A program made the translations under genes and the position numbers. From contig NZ_CP035492.1 in assembly GCF_004135365.1 (NCBI RefSeq), positions 930,001 to 994,000 on the forward strand: a DNA stretch of 64,000 nucleotides. Reading direction: 5' to 3'. This stretch comes from Paenibacillus protaetiae (GTDB lineage Bacteria > Bacillota > Bacilli > Paenibacillales > Paenibacillaceae). The notes under the pieces were generated by a model, which saw only the letters and a list, made by a program, of their open reading frames with translations, had not been told where the DNA came from and did not search any database. Below are positions 45,914 through 54,046 of this stretch, in pieces (position 1 is the first letter of the stretch; each line of letters starts with the position of its first letter).

Positions 45914-46191
45914 GCAAAACTTTAAGCGTATGCTTACGAAGCGAAGTTTTGCTGAAGCAGGTTCAGGAAGAAGGAACACCGCAAAACTTTAAGCGTATGC
46001 TTACGAAGTTAAGTTTTGCTGAAGCAGGTTCAGAAAGAAGGAACACCGCAAAACTTTAAGCGTATGCTTACGAAGTTAAGTTTTGCTGAAGCAGGTTCAG
46101 GAAGAAGGAACACCGCAAAACTTTAAGCGTTATGCTTACGAAGCGAAGTTTTGCTGAAGCAGGTTCAGGAAGAAGGAACACCGCAAAACTT
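45914..46191 (+). repeat. Four tandem 67-bp hairpin repeats between pucH and allC
   Basis: Copies begin at 45914, 45981, 46048 and 46115, with periods of 67, 67, 67 and 68 bases; a fifth copy starts at 46183 and stops after GCAAAACTT. Each unit has GCAAAACTT and AAGTTTTGC arms (9 bp) enclosing an inner CGTA-TGCT-TACG hairpin, then a conserved linker TGAAGCAGGTTCAGGAAGAA. Copies differ only at a few bases (GCG versus GTT before the second arm, one A/G, one extra T). The block fills the gap to the allC ribosome site. Linker as well as hairpin is conserved, so it is not a CRISPR array. Confidence 0.93.
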
Positions 46192-46207
46192 TTTAGGAGG
46201 CTGTGAC

Positions 46208-47464
46208 ATGAGTATGCCTATGAAGCAGGAGGCCGCCTCCTTGGTTATTCAGCTTCTTGAGGAGCTTGGCGCGATTGGGGCTGACCCGGATGGCGGTGTG
46301 ACGCGGCTTCTGTATTCGCCGGAATGGCTGCAGGCGCAGCTGTTTTTGGCGGAGCGGATGAAGCAGCTTGGCTTGGAAGTGCGGTTCGACCGGGTCGGCA
46401 ATTTATACGGGAAGCTGCAAGGCAGATATCAGGGCAGCCCTGTCATTTTGACTGGCTCCCATATTGATACGGTTCGTTCAGGCGGCTATTATGACGGTGC
46501 GTATGGCATTGCCGCAGGCATTGCGGCTTTAACTTATTTGAAAGATACGTACGGCGAGCCGAACTATACGCTGGAGGTGGTATCGTTTTGCGAAGAAGAA
46601 GGAAGCCGGTTCCCGCTGACCTATTGGGGCTCCGGCAATGTGAGCGGTCTGTATTCGTGGGACGGGTGCCCTCCTATTACCGACAGGAATCAAATCTCCT
46701 TGAAGGAAGCAATGGAATCATCCGGCTTCGGCAAAGCTGAACTTCCGGAAGCGGTCCGCGATGATCTGGCGGCTTTTGTGGAGCTCCATATCGAACAAGG
46801 GCCGGTATTGGAAAAAATGCGCAAGCATATCGGCATTGTAGAAGCTATAGTCGGGCAGCGCCGTTATGGCATTACGGTTCGCGGAGAAACGAATCATGCC
46901 GGCACAACGCCAATGCCAATGCGCAAAGATGCGCTTGTCGGCGCAGCGGAAATGATGATGCAGCTGGAGGCGGATGCTTTATTGTACGGGGAGCCGCTCG
47001 TGGCGACGGTTGGCCGGGTTGAGGCAGTGCCGAATGTGCCGAATGTCGTGCCGGGCGAGGTCGCTTTTACCGTTGATATCCGTCATCACGACGAGCAAGT
47101 GCTGGAGGAATTCAGCAGCCAGATACTAGGCAAATTCAAGGAGATTGCTAAATGGCGCGGGCTGGAAATGTCCGAGGTTTCGTGGCTGGAAGCCAAACCT
47201 GCTCCTATGCATAAAGCGCTGGGAGACCGCCTGGAGAAAATATCCGGCGATTTATCGCTTTCTTACCGCCGGCTGGTCAGCGGCGCCGGCCATGACGCCC
47301 AGCTTTTCTCCGCCGTTTGCCCGACAGCGATGTTGTTCGTGCCAAGCAAAGGAGGCGTCAGCCACTCGCCGGAAGAATATACGGCTCCGGAGGAGCTGGC
47401 GGAAGGCGTGTCGGTGCTGGCTGCACTGCTATACGAAATGGCTTATGAGGAGAAATTGCCATGA
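46208..47464 (+). CDS. allC: Allantoate amidohydrolase (M20 family)
   Basis: Metal-dependent amidohydrolase converting allantoate to ureidoglycine, ammonia and CO2 (PucF in Bacillus). The 418-residue protein shows M20 metal motifs: GSHIDTVRSGGYYDGAYGI, SFCEEEGSRFP, and FVELHIEQGPVLE; SGAGHDAQL is near the C-terminus. ATG 46208 follows AGGAGG. The open frame continues upstream into the 67-bp repeats but has no better start there. It overlaps pucG by 4 bases. N-carbamoyl-amino-acid hydrolases are related, but the context favours allantoate. Confidence 0.93.
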   Translation: MSMPMKQEAASLVIQLLEELGAIGADPDGGVTRLLYSPEWLQAQLFLAERMKQLGLEVRFDRVGNLYGKLQGRYQGSPVILTGSHIDTVRSGGYYDGAYGIAAGIAALTYLKDTYGEPNYTLEVVSFCEEEGSRFPLTYWGSGNVSGLYSWDGCPPITDRNQISLKEAMESSGFGKAELPEAVRDDLAAFVELHIEQGPVLEKMRKHIGIVEAIVGQRRYGITVRGETNHAGTTPMPMRKDALVGAAEMMMQLEADALLYGEPLVATVGRVEAVPNVPNVVPGEVAFTVDIRHHDEQVLEEFSSQILGKFKEIAKWRGLEMSEVSWLEAKPAPMHKALGDRLEKISGDLSLSYRRLVSGAGHDAQLFSAVCPTAMLFVPSKGGVSHSPEEYTAPEELAEGVSVLAALLYEMAYEEKLP

Positions 47465-48720
47465 CTAAGGAATTTTCGCCTTCGCCGCGCACGATAATGA
47501 CACCAGGGCCGGTTGAAGTAGATCCTAGAGTATTGCGAGCGATGTCGTACCCGATATTAGGACAATTCGATCCTGAGTTCACATCGCTTATGAACGAGAC
47601 GATGGTAATGCTGCGCGAGCTGTTTCAGACATCCAACCAATGGGCGTATCCGGTGGACGGCACTTCGCGTTCCGGCATTGAAGCGGTACTCACCAGCCTG
47701 ATCGAGCCGGGCGACCGGGTACTTGTTCCGATTTACGGCCGGTTTGGCCATTTGCTGTATGAAATTGCGGAGCGCTGCGGCGCCGAAGTGATTGCCATGG
47801 AACAGGAATGGGGCGCCGTGTTTGAACCGCAGCAAGTAATCGAAGCTATCCGCAAGGAAAAACCGGCGATTGTCGCTATGGTGCACGGCGAAACATCTAC
47901 GGGACGCATCCAGCCGCTTGAGCAGATTGGCAAAGCTTGCCGCGAGCTTGATGTGCTGCTTGTCGTCGATGCGGTGGCTACAATCGGCGGCGTTCCGGTT
48001 GAAACCGATAACTGGTGCCTCGATGCGGTCATCGGCGGCACGCAAAAATGTTTGTCCGTTCCCGCCGGAATGGCGCCTGTCACGTATAACGAACGGGTTG
48101 AACGTAAAATTTTGTCGCGGAAAAGAGTCGAGCGAGGCTTGCGCACCGGCTTGGTTCCGGAAGCGTACGCCGATGAAACGAAACTTATCCGGAGCAACTA
48201 TTTGGATTTAAGCCAGCTGCAGGATTATTGGAGCCCGGCGCGGCTGAACCATCATACCGAAATGACATCTATGCTTTACGGACTGCACGAAGGGCTTCGC
48301 CTTGTTCTGGCTGAAGGGCTTGAAGCACGGTTTGCAAGGCATCGGCGCCATGAACAGGCGCTGACAGCGGGCCTTACGGCGATGGGATTAAGCTTGTACG
48401 GTGACTGCGCCTGCAAGCTGCCGGTCGTCACCTGTGTCGATATTCCGGATGGGGTGGACGGCGAAGCGGTTCGACGGATGCTGCTCGACCGGTTCGGCAT
48501 CGAAATCGCCAGCTCGTTTGGCGCGCTGAAGGGGAAAATATGGCGTATCGGCACGATGGGTTACAGCTGCAGCATGAAAAATGTGCTTCATTTGCTAGGT
48601 GCGCTGGAAGCGGTTCTGCTTCGCTTTGGGGCCGCCGTACATCCGGGGGCGGCACTGGCAGCCGCGCTGGATGCATATGACGAATCCGCCGCCGGCGAGC
48701 CGGCGCACGCTGTAAAGTAA
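47461..48720 (+). CDS. pucG: Ureidoglycine--glyoxylate aminotransferase
   Basis: PLP enzyme of the class V (alanine-glyoxylate/serine-pyruvate) aminotransferase group that transfers the amino group from ureidoglycine to glyoxylate. The 419-residue protein has MTPGPVEVDPRVLRAMSYPI at the N-terminus, VVDAVATIGGVPVETDNW with the PLP Asp, and GGTQKCLSVPAGMAPV carrying the Schiff-base lysine. ATG 47461 overlaps the allC stop (ATGA). It is the last puc gene before a weak hairpin. Confidence 0.93.
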   Translation: MTKEFSPSPRTIMTPGPVEVDPRVLRAMSYPILGQFDPEFTSLMNETMVMLRELFQTSNQWAYPVDGTSRSGIEAVLTSLIEPGDRVLVPIYGRFGHLLYEIAERCGAEVIAMEQEWGAVFEPQQVIEAIRKEKPAIVAMVHGETSTGRIQPLEQIGKACRELDVLLVVDAVATIGGVPVETDNWCLDAVIGGTQKCLSVPAGMAPVTYNERVERKILSRKRVERGLRTGLVPEAYADETKLIRSNYLDLSQLQDYWSPARLNHHTEMTSMLYGLHEGLRLVLAEGLEARFARHRRHEQALTAGLTAMGLSLYGDCACKLPVVTCVDIPDGVDGEAVRRMLLDRFGIEIASSFGALKGKIWRIGTMGYSCSMKNVLHLLGALEAVLLRFGAAVHPGAALAAALDAYDESAAGEPAHAVK

Positions 48721-48734
48721 CCGATTCGACAAAT

Positions 48735-48766
48735 ACCGCCGCATCCGTACAAGCCGGGTCGGCGGT
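48735..48766 (+). terminator. Weak terminator-like hairpin after pucG
   Basis: ACCGCCG and CGGCGGT form a 7 bp stem with an 18-base loop followed only by TTGCCTTA. An extended -10 element TGATAAAAT (48780-48788) lies just downstream and may serve adenosine deaminase. Confidence 0.4.
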
Positions 48767-48813
48767 TTGCCTTATATTGTGATAAAATACGGGGATATGA
48801 AAGGGGAGCCACG

Positions 48814-49857
48814 ATGACCGAATGGAATGAACAGCTGCTGAAAGCATTGCCGAAAATTGATTTGCATGTCCATTTGGACGGGAGCGTGAAGCCGGAAACT
48901 TTAAGAGAGCTGGCGGATGCCCAAGGCATGCCTTTGCCGGAAGGAGAACTGACCGGCAGCATGCAAGTGGATGAACAATGCGAAAGCCTCGTTGATTATT
49001 TAAGCAAGTTCAGCTTTGTGCTGCCTTTTTTGCAAACGGCTGAAGCGCTGGAGCGCGTCGCCTACGAAGTTGTGGAACAAGCCAAGGAGCAAAACTGCCT
49101 ATACATTGAAGTCCGCTTTGCACCGCTGCTCCATACACAGCAAGGATTGTCTGCGGCAGAGGCAATCCGCCTCGTTGTCGCCGGCCTTCAGCGGGCGGAA
49201 GCCGAGCTGGGCGTTCCGGCGCGGGCGATTGCGATTTGCATGCGTCACGATACGCCAGAGCGCAGCAAGGAAGTTATTCAAGCGGCTGCCGAGTGGCACG
49301 GCAAAGGTGTCGCTGCGGTTGATTTGGCCGGAGACGAAGCCGGCTACCCGCCTGAGCTGCACCGGGAACTGTTTGAACTGGCGCGCAGGCTGAAGCTGCC
49401 GGTTACCATCCATGCAGGAGAAGCGGGGGGCGCAGACAATGTCCGGACGGCAATCGAACAGCTTGGCGCGCTGCGGATTGGCCACGGTGTCCGGATGCAG
49501 GAAGACCCGTCCGTTGTCGAGCTCGTCCAACGCCGCCGCATACCGCTAGAGATGTGCCCGCTTAGCAACATTCAGACGAAGGCAGTAAGCGGCTGGGAAG
49601 TTTATCCGATTCGTTCCTATATGCAGCAAGGCATTCTCGTAACTGTTAATACGGACAACATGACCGTATCCGGCACAACGATGACGAATGAATATGCGCT
49701 TTTGGCGGAGAAGCTTGGTTTCAGCGGGAAGGAGCTGGCCCAATTAAGTTTGAATGCGGCGGATGCGGCTTTTCTCGAAGAACCGGCCAAATCGGCGCTG
49801 AAGCGGCAAATGATGCAAAAGCTTGCCGAACTGGGGCTGGAGCCGGCGGAGATTTAA
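48814..49857 (+). CDS. add: Adenosine deaminase
   Basis: Zn-dependent deaminase converting adenosine to inosine, feeding the purine island. The 347-residue protein has the metal-binding KIDLHVHLDGSVKPETL, VDLAGDEAGYPP, TIHAGEAGGADNV (catalytic HAGE), IGHGVRM and VTVNTDNMTVSGTTM (metal Asp). The last motif replaces the usual NTDDP with NTDNM, a small departure in the metal-Asp loop. ATG 48814 follows AAAGGGGAGCC. A terminator follows at 49926. Confidence 0.94.
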   Translation: MTEWNEQLLKALPKIDLHVHLDGSVKPETLRELADAQGMPLPEGELTGSMQVDEQCESLVDYLSKFSFVLPFLQTAEALERVAYEVVEQAKEQNCLYIEVRFAPLLHTQQGLSAAEAIRLVVAGLQRAEAELGVPARAIAICMRHDTPERSKEVIQAAAEWHGKGVAAVDLAGDEAGYPPELHRELFELARRLKLPVTIHAGEAGGADNVRTAIEQLGALRIGHGVRMQEDPSVVELVQRRRIPLEMCPLSNIQTKAVSGWEVYPIRSYMQQGILVTVNTDNMTVSGTTMTNEYALLAEKLGFSGKELAQLSLNAADAAFLEEPAKSALKRQMMQKLAELGLEPAEI

Positions 49858-49870
49858 GTTTTGCAATTGT

Positions 49871-49909
49871 TTAATGGCGTTAACTATATAAAATTATTAA
49901 CGTCATTAA
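49871..49909. repeat. Inverted pair of TTAA-flanked 13-mers after add
   Basis: TTAATGGCGTTAA (49871-49883) and TTAACGTCATTAA (49897-49909) form a 12-of-13 bp inverted repeat around an AT-rich 13-base spacer. The same 13-mer recurs at 51519-51531 and, with one change, at 51409-51421. Confidence 0.6.
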
Positions 49910-49925
49910 TTATAGGGTCTATAAA

Positions 49926-49976
49926 AAGCAGCCTCACCCTAATATGCTTTGCAAGCAGCAGGGAGGCTGCTTTTTT
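49926..49976 (+). terminator. Intrinsic terminator after add
   Basis: AAGCAGCCTC and GAGGCTGCTT form a 10 bp stem followed by T. The 244 bases from here to the HPr-like gene contain only weak reading frames and nothing that I can support. Confidence 0.8.
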
Positions 49977-50220
49977 CACGTTGGAGACTTGAGAAAGGGG
50001 ATGCTCGAGTGCCGGGGGGGACGACGGCCGGGCTGCACACTCATGCGTATCTTGACGCAGCGGGTGTCCCTTCCATCATGGCCGTTTGGCAAAAACATAA
50101 CAAATCCGTCTGGCGCAATTGGAAAAATGTGAGTACAATCAAAGGGAAAAGGAAAGCGAAAGACAAAAGGAAAGCGGCTGCATGCTGGAATGAAAACGTT
50201 TGCTAAAGAGGCGATAAGAC

Positions 50221-50481
50221 ATGAGAGTGCATGAATTTATGGTCAATCATACGCTTGAACGGGAAGACCTGATGGCTATTTCGCAGAAAGCCGCCCGGTT
50301 TACAGCAGACATTATCCTGAAGTTTCAATTTTCGGATGTAGAGCATTCCGTTGATGTGAAAAGCTTGCTGGGCATTATGCTTCTTCCAATTCACCAAGGC
50401 GTTACGGTTCGGCTGGAGACGAAGGGGAAAGATGAGCTGGAAGCATTGGAATTTGTATTGCCTCTTTTGGAGAAACGTTAA
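50221..50481 (+). CDS. HPr-like protein lacking the phospho-histidine
   Basis: An 86-residue protein with the HPr (PtsH/Crh) fold pattern. SVDVKSLLGIMLLPIHQGVT aligns with the HPr segment around Ser46 (KSIMG), so the HPr-kinase target serine is kept at residue 48. The helix-1 region that should read GxHARPA is TLEREDLM, so the phosphoryl-accepting His15 is absent (Glu or Arg in its place). It therefore cannot be a PTS phosphocarrier. Like Crh it could only act through the serine, if at all. ATG 50221 follows AGAGGCGAT. It is a lone gene. Confidence 0.8.
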   Translation: MRVHEFMVNHTLEREDLMAISQKAARFTADIILKFQFSDVEHSVDVKSLLGIMLLPIHQGVTVRLETKGKDELEALEFVLPLLEKR

Positions 50482-50583
50482 CGCGGGCAGCCAGATCTGA
50501 TCGGCGGTGTGGAGCATTCCGGGCAGCCGGCACAATTGCCGGACAGCTGCCGCAGCACGTTCTGGCGCATACACAACGACGAA

Positions 50584-50611
50584 TGTTTACATCATTTATA
50601 TTATGTAAACA
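50584..50611. promoter_or_regulatory. Perfect inverted repeat upstream of the SDR gene, operator-like
   Basis: TGTTTACAT and ATGTAAACA form a perfect 9 bp inverted repeat with a 10-base AT-rich spacer, 66 bases upstream of the SDR start. The form resembles TetR- or MarR-type operators. No such regulator is adjacent. Confidence 0.6.
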
Positions 50612-50677
50612 AGAGGGCGATGTATGTATGTTGCACATCCGTTCATTTACAAATGCAAACAGGGAGGGTATGGAATA

Positions 50678-51372
50678 ATGAATATTTTAATTACCGGGGC
50701 CGGACGAGGATTAGGCCTGCATTTGGCTGCCGAAGCGCTTAGACGGGGGCATTCTGTGATTGCAGCAGTCCGCAATGCGGCGGCAGACGGCGCATTGGCA
50801 AAGCTTGAACAGCAGTATAAAGGGCGGGTTGCCTATGCCGCATTTGATGTGACTGACGAGCAGGCGATCGCGCAGTTTGCCGCCGATGCTTCGGAAGCAG
50901 GGATTACAGTAGACGCGGTCATAAACAATGCCGCCATATTAACAGAGCGCAGTGCTTCTATCGAAACGCTGAACATGGATGAGGTGGCGCGTTCATTCGA
51001 GATTAATGTGTTTGGCCCGATGAAAGTGGTCAAGCATGTACTGCCGCTTATGAATGGGACATCCGGCGCTATCGTTAATATATCTTCGGAAGCCGGCAGC
51101 CTGCACAATGCTTATGGCGGCGACTATCCGTATGCCATGACCAAAACGGCTCTGAACATGTTTACGGAACAGCTAAGGCATGCTGTAAAAGAACGGGGCA
51201 TTGCGGTTTACAGCGTACATCCCGGATGGATCCGGACCGATATGGGGGCGAGCAAGCACCCGGGGACCCGCAAAACAGCGCGTCAGGCATTCTCGATATT
51301 GCAGAGGGGAAAATAAAGCCGGAAAGCCGGTTCGCCTTTATTTCTTACGCCGGAGAGCCGATGCAGATTTGA
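50678..51372 (+). pseudogene. Short-chain dehydrogenase/reductase, C-terminal frameshift
   Basis: NAD(P)-dependent SDR. The Rossmann motif is ITGAGRGLGLHLA, INNAAI is the NNAG motif, and catalytic Ser and YxxxK are in NISSEAGSL and YPYAMTKTALN. As read, the frame ends at 51316 with an unconvincing tail. Restoring one base in CCC 51267-51269 gives the normal SDR end SGILDIAEGKIKPESRFAFI and stops at 51372 (about 231 residues). The catalytic core is before the lesion. ATG 50678 follows GGGAGGG. The substrate is unknown. Confidence 0.85.
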
Positions 51373-51433
51373 CCGTATTGAAAGCGGGACGGGTATCAAT
51401 TCATGAGATTAATGGCATTAAATAAAACAAAAC

Positions 51434-51517
51434 CAGCTTGGCTGATCCGTCATACGGTTCGCATGGAGAACGAACGATTCTCATAGCGAAGCTGTACGGG
51501 GCAGCCAGGCTGTTTTT
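51434..51517 (+). terminator. Probable terminator between the SDR gene and the convergent P-type ATPase
   Basis: CAGCTTGGCTG (51434-51444) pairs 10 of 11 with CAGCCAGGCTG (51502-51512), followed by TTTTT. The 57-base loop holds a smaller GAGAA/TTCTC hairpin. Confidence 0.5.
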
Positions 51518-51527
51518 ATTAATGGCG

Positions 51528-53846
51528 TTAAATATCAATCTTTGCTTCGCGGCGCGCTTTAGGGGACAGCAATATCGTCAAACTTGCCAAGGTTACAAAT
51601 ACAGTAGCGCCCATGTCGGACAATATGGCGATCCAGAGTGTCAGCCAGCCTGGAATGGTGAGCAGCAGCGCAATAAGCTTAAGCCCCAATGCGACGCTAA
51701 GGTTAAAGCGGATCAGCCAGTTCACTCGTTTGGAAAGCGATATGGCCGCCGGCAGCTTGCCTATGTGGTCCTGCATCAATACGATGTCCGCTGTTTCGAT
51801 CGCGCTGTCGGTGCCTTTCCCCATAGCGATGCCGAGGCTGGCGGATGCCAGAGCGGGAGCGTCATTGATGCCGTCGCCGATCATGGCTACACGCCCTTGT
51901 GCGGACAACTCTCTGATTTTGGCCGCTTTTTCATCCGGCAGAAGGCCGGCGTAATATTCGGTTACGCCTACGGCATCCGCTACGTTGGCCGCCGTTACGC
52001 CATGGTCGCCGGTCAGCATGACCGTCCGTTTGATGCCGCTGCGGTGCAGGGATGCCATCATCGCACGGCTTTCGCTGCGGATTTCATCGGCAATCCCGAA
52101 CATGCCGAGCAGTTCCGTTTTGCTTGCCGCCAGGACAAGCGTCAGCCCTTGGCTTTTCCATTCGGCGGCGCAGCTTTGCTGAGGTTCGGGAATGGCGATG
52201 CCCAGGCTGCGGATAACCGCTTCATTACCAATCCAATATTCAGCGCCTTCGACGACGGCTTTCATGCCGCTTCCCGGCAAAGCGGTGACTTGCTCCGCAG
52301 CGGGATAATCCATTTGCAGCCGGTCCAGCTCCTTCATGACCGCTTTTGCCAGCGGATGAGAGGAGGTTCTTTCGATTGCGCCCGCCACCCGGTAGAAAAG
52401 TTCCGCATTGTACATAGTTGTTGCGACGACATGAGGTTCGCCTTTGGTTAAAGTACCGGTTTTGTCAAAAGCCATAATATCGACATGGCCAAGCTGCTCC
52501 AAATATACGCCGCCTTTGACCAATATACCGTTTCTTGCGTTCCGGGCAATGCCGGAAACGATCGCAATCGGCGAAGACAATATCAAGGCGCAAGGGCAGC
52601 CGACGATCAGAACCGACAGCCCCTGATAAAGCCAGTCATGCCATGGCTTGCCGATAAACAGCGGGGGGATAACCATGACAAGCGCGGCGACCAGCATAAT
52701 AAAAGGGGTGTAATATTGGGCAAAACGGTTAATAAACAGCTCGGTTGGCGTTTTGGTATCTTGCGCTTCCTCGACGAGATGAAGAATACGGGCGAGAGAA
52801 GAATCCTCGTATGCTTTTTCAATTCGCACCCGCAGTGCGCCTTCATTGTTGACACTCCCGCCAAATACGCGATCTCCCGCCTGCTTGTCGACAGGCAAAG
52901 ACTCTCCTGTAATAGCGGCTTCGTTCACAGAACTTGCCCCTTGCTCGATGACGCCGTCGGAAGGGATCTTCGATCCCGGCTTAATGATTACGATATCCCC
53001 GATTTGCAGCTGGCGGACAGGTATGACAGCTTCGCGGCCGTCCTGAAGCCGTATCGCGGTGCTCGGCGCCGTATTCAGCAGCGATTCCATCGAACGGCGC
53101 GTCGTTTCCATGCCGTAGCCTTCCAGAAGCTCATTCAGCCCGAATAAAATGGCAACAAGCGATGCTTCTTTCCATTCGCCGATTGCAGCCGCGCCAACAA
53201 GCGCAATCGTCATCAGCGTATCAATATTAAAACGGAAGCGGAGCAGGTTTTTGACGCCGCGCGCGAAGGTTGAATAACCGCTAAGTCCGGCAGCAACAAT
53301 ATAAATAGCGATGAGAGCGGGCTTCGGCAGCGTACCATCCAACAACAGGGCTGTCCCGTATAATATGGCAGACACAATGAGCAGCGTTAAAACAGTGCGG
53401 CCATGCCCATCGGCATGGGAATGGCCTTGCGCATCATCGGCTCCATAGGCGTGACCGTGCGCATCGTGCGTATCAGCCCCGCCATAGGCGATGGAGCCGT
53501 GCCTGTCATCGCCCTGGGCATGGCGATGCGCGTCTGCGCCGCTATGCAAGCGCACGCGGCTTTGCATGCCGCCGTCAGGCGCTGCAGCAGCTGCGCTGCC
53601 CTTGTGGCGCTGTTCCGCCGGCGGCGGGGAAGTGTGGCTCTCCGCTGCTTCCGGACGCGCCAGAGAGGCGCCGTCGCTTCTTAAAATACGTTCTACCGCT
53701 TCCAGCGATATTTGCGGATCCAATTTAAGCTTTCCCGAATTGTAGCTAAGTACGGCGCTGCCGCCATGCTCCAGCTTTTTGATTTGGCGTTCGAGTTCTG
53801 CTGCGCAGTTGCTGCAGGACAGCCCTTTAACGCGATATTCGTTCAT
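51528..53846 (-). CDS. Zn/Cd/Co-type P1B efflux ATPase (ZntA/CadA group)
   Basis: A 772-residue heavy-metal exporting ATPase. Domains in order are: an N-terminal HMA domain with GLSCSNCAAE (C11, C14); a His/Asp/Gly-rich linker at about residues 98-150 (AHRHAQGDDRHGS, HDAHGHAYG); transmembrane helices; a TGES actuator loop; VGCPCALILSSPIA (CPC metal site); FDKTGTLTKGE (phosphorylated Asp); HPLAKAV and MIGDGINDAPALA. The CPC with His-rich linker points to Zn2+/Cd2+/Co2+ rather than Cu+. The start has a TGAGGTC site. An ArsR-type operator overlaps its promoter. Confidence 0.93.
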   Translation of the reverse strand: MNEYRVKGLSCSNCAAELERQIKKLEHGGSAVLSYNSGKLKLDPQISLEAVERILRSDGASLARPEAAESHTSPPPAEQRHKGSAAAAAPDGGMQSRVRLHSGADAHRHAQGDDRHGSIAYGGADTHDAHGHAYGADDAQGHSHADGHGRTVLTLLIVSAILYGTALLLDGTLPKPALIAIYIVAAGLSGYSTFARGVKNLLRFRFNIDTLMTIALVGAAAIGEWKEASLVAILFGLNELLEGYGMETTRRSMESLLNTAPSTAIRLQDGREAVIPVRQLQIGDIVIIKPGSKIPSDGVIEQGASSVNEAAITGESLPVDKQAGDRVFGGSVNNEGALRVRIEKAYEDSSLARILHLVEEAQDTKTPTELFINRFAQYYTPFIMLVAALVMVIPPLFIGKPWHDWLYQGLSVLIVGCPCALILSSPIAIVSGIARNARNGILVKGGVYLEQLGHVDIMAFDKTGTLTKGEPHVVATTMYNAELFYRVAGAIERTSSHPLAKAVMKELDRLQMDYPAAEQVTALPGSGMKAVVEGAEYWIGNEAVIRSLGIAIPEPQQSCAAEWKSQGLTLVLAASKTELLGMFGIADEIRSESRAMMASLHRSGIKRTVMLTGDHGVTAANVADAVGVTEYYAGLLPDEKAAKIRELSAQGRVAMIGDGINDAPALASASLGIAMGKGTDSAIETADIVLMQDHIGKLPAAISLSKRVNWLIRFNLSVALGLKLIALLLTIPGWLTLWIAILSDMGATVFVTLASLTILLSPKARREAKIDI

Positions 53847-53877
53847 AGCGGAGACCTCATTTCATCGTTTGAACAAT

Positions 53878-53897
53878 ATATGAATACTTGCTCATAT
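53878..53897. promoter_or_regulatory. ArsR/SmtB-type operator candidate for the efflux ATPase
   Basis: ATATGAATACTTGCTCATAT contains TGAATA-CT-TGCTCA, an imperfect palindrome of the kind bound by CzrA/SmtB/CadC repressors. It overlaps the -10 box and probable start of the minus-strand ATPase promoter. A matching ArsR-type gene is 1.6 kb away at 55467. Confidence 0.65.
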
Positions 53898-53925
53898 AAT
53901 ATTCAGTGCGAGTAGCAATTGTCAA
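53896..53925 (-). promoter_or_regulatory. Predicted SigA promoter for the efflux ATPase
   Basis: On the minus strand TTGACA (53920-53925) and TATTAT (53896-53901) are separated by 18 bases. The -10 box lies 50 bases upstream of the ATG. The -35 box is a perfect consensus. Confidence 0.7.
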
Positions 53926-53943
53926 ACTATTTTCATAATATGA

Positions 53944-53972
53944 TTTACATTTTTGCGGTTTAGGCATATAGT
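53944..53972 (+). promoter_or_regulatory. Predicted SigA promoter for mntH
   Basis: TTTACA and TATAGT are separated by 17 bases. Transcription would start near 53979, just before an inverted repeat that resembles an MntR box. Confidence 0.65.
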
Positions 53973-53988
53973 AGTTCCATAAAGAAAA

Positions 53989-54006
53989 GTTGCACTAGGG
54001 CAAAAC
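53989..54006. promoter_or_regulatory. MntR-like box in the mntH leader
   Basis: GTTGCACTAGGGCAAAAC is an imperfect palindrome similar to Bacillus MntR sites (TTTGC...AGG.AAA pattern). A second, inverted, related sequence CCCCTATGCACAACTT follows at 54010-54025. Together they could bind a DtxR-family repressor or fold in the mRNA. Confidence 0.5.
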
Positions 54007-54046
54007 ATTCCCCTATGCACAACTTATTTGGGAGAGGTGAAAAACT

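Noticed and set aside
45914-46191. CRISPR array
   Set aside because: The whole 67-bp unit, including the would-be spacer, is repeated almost identically, and no cas gene is present.
49944-50206. Short plus-strand frames between add and the HPr-like gene
   Set aside because: They begin inside the add terminator, overlap each other and encode low-complexity basic peptides without ribosome sites.
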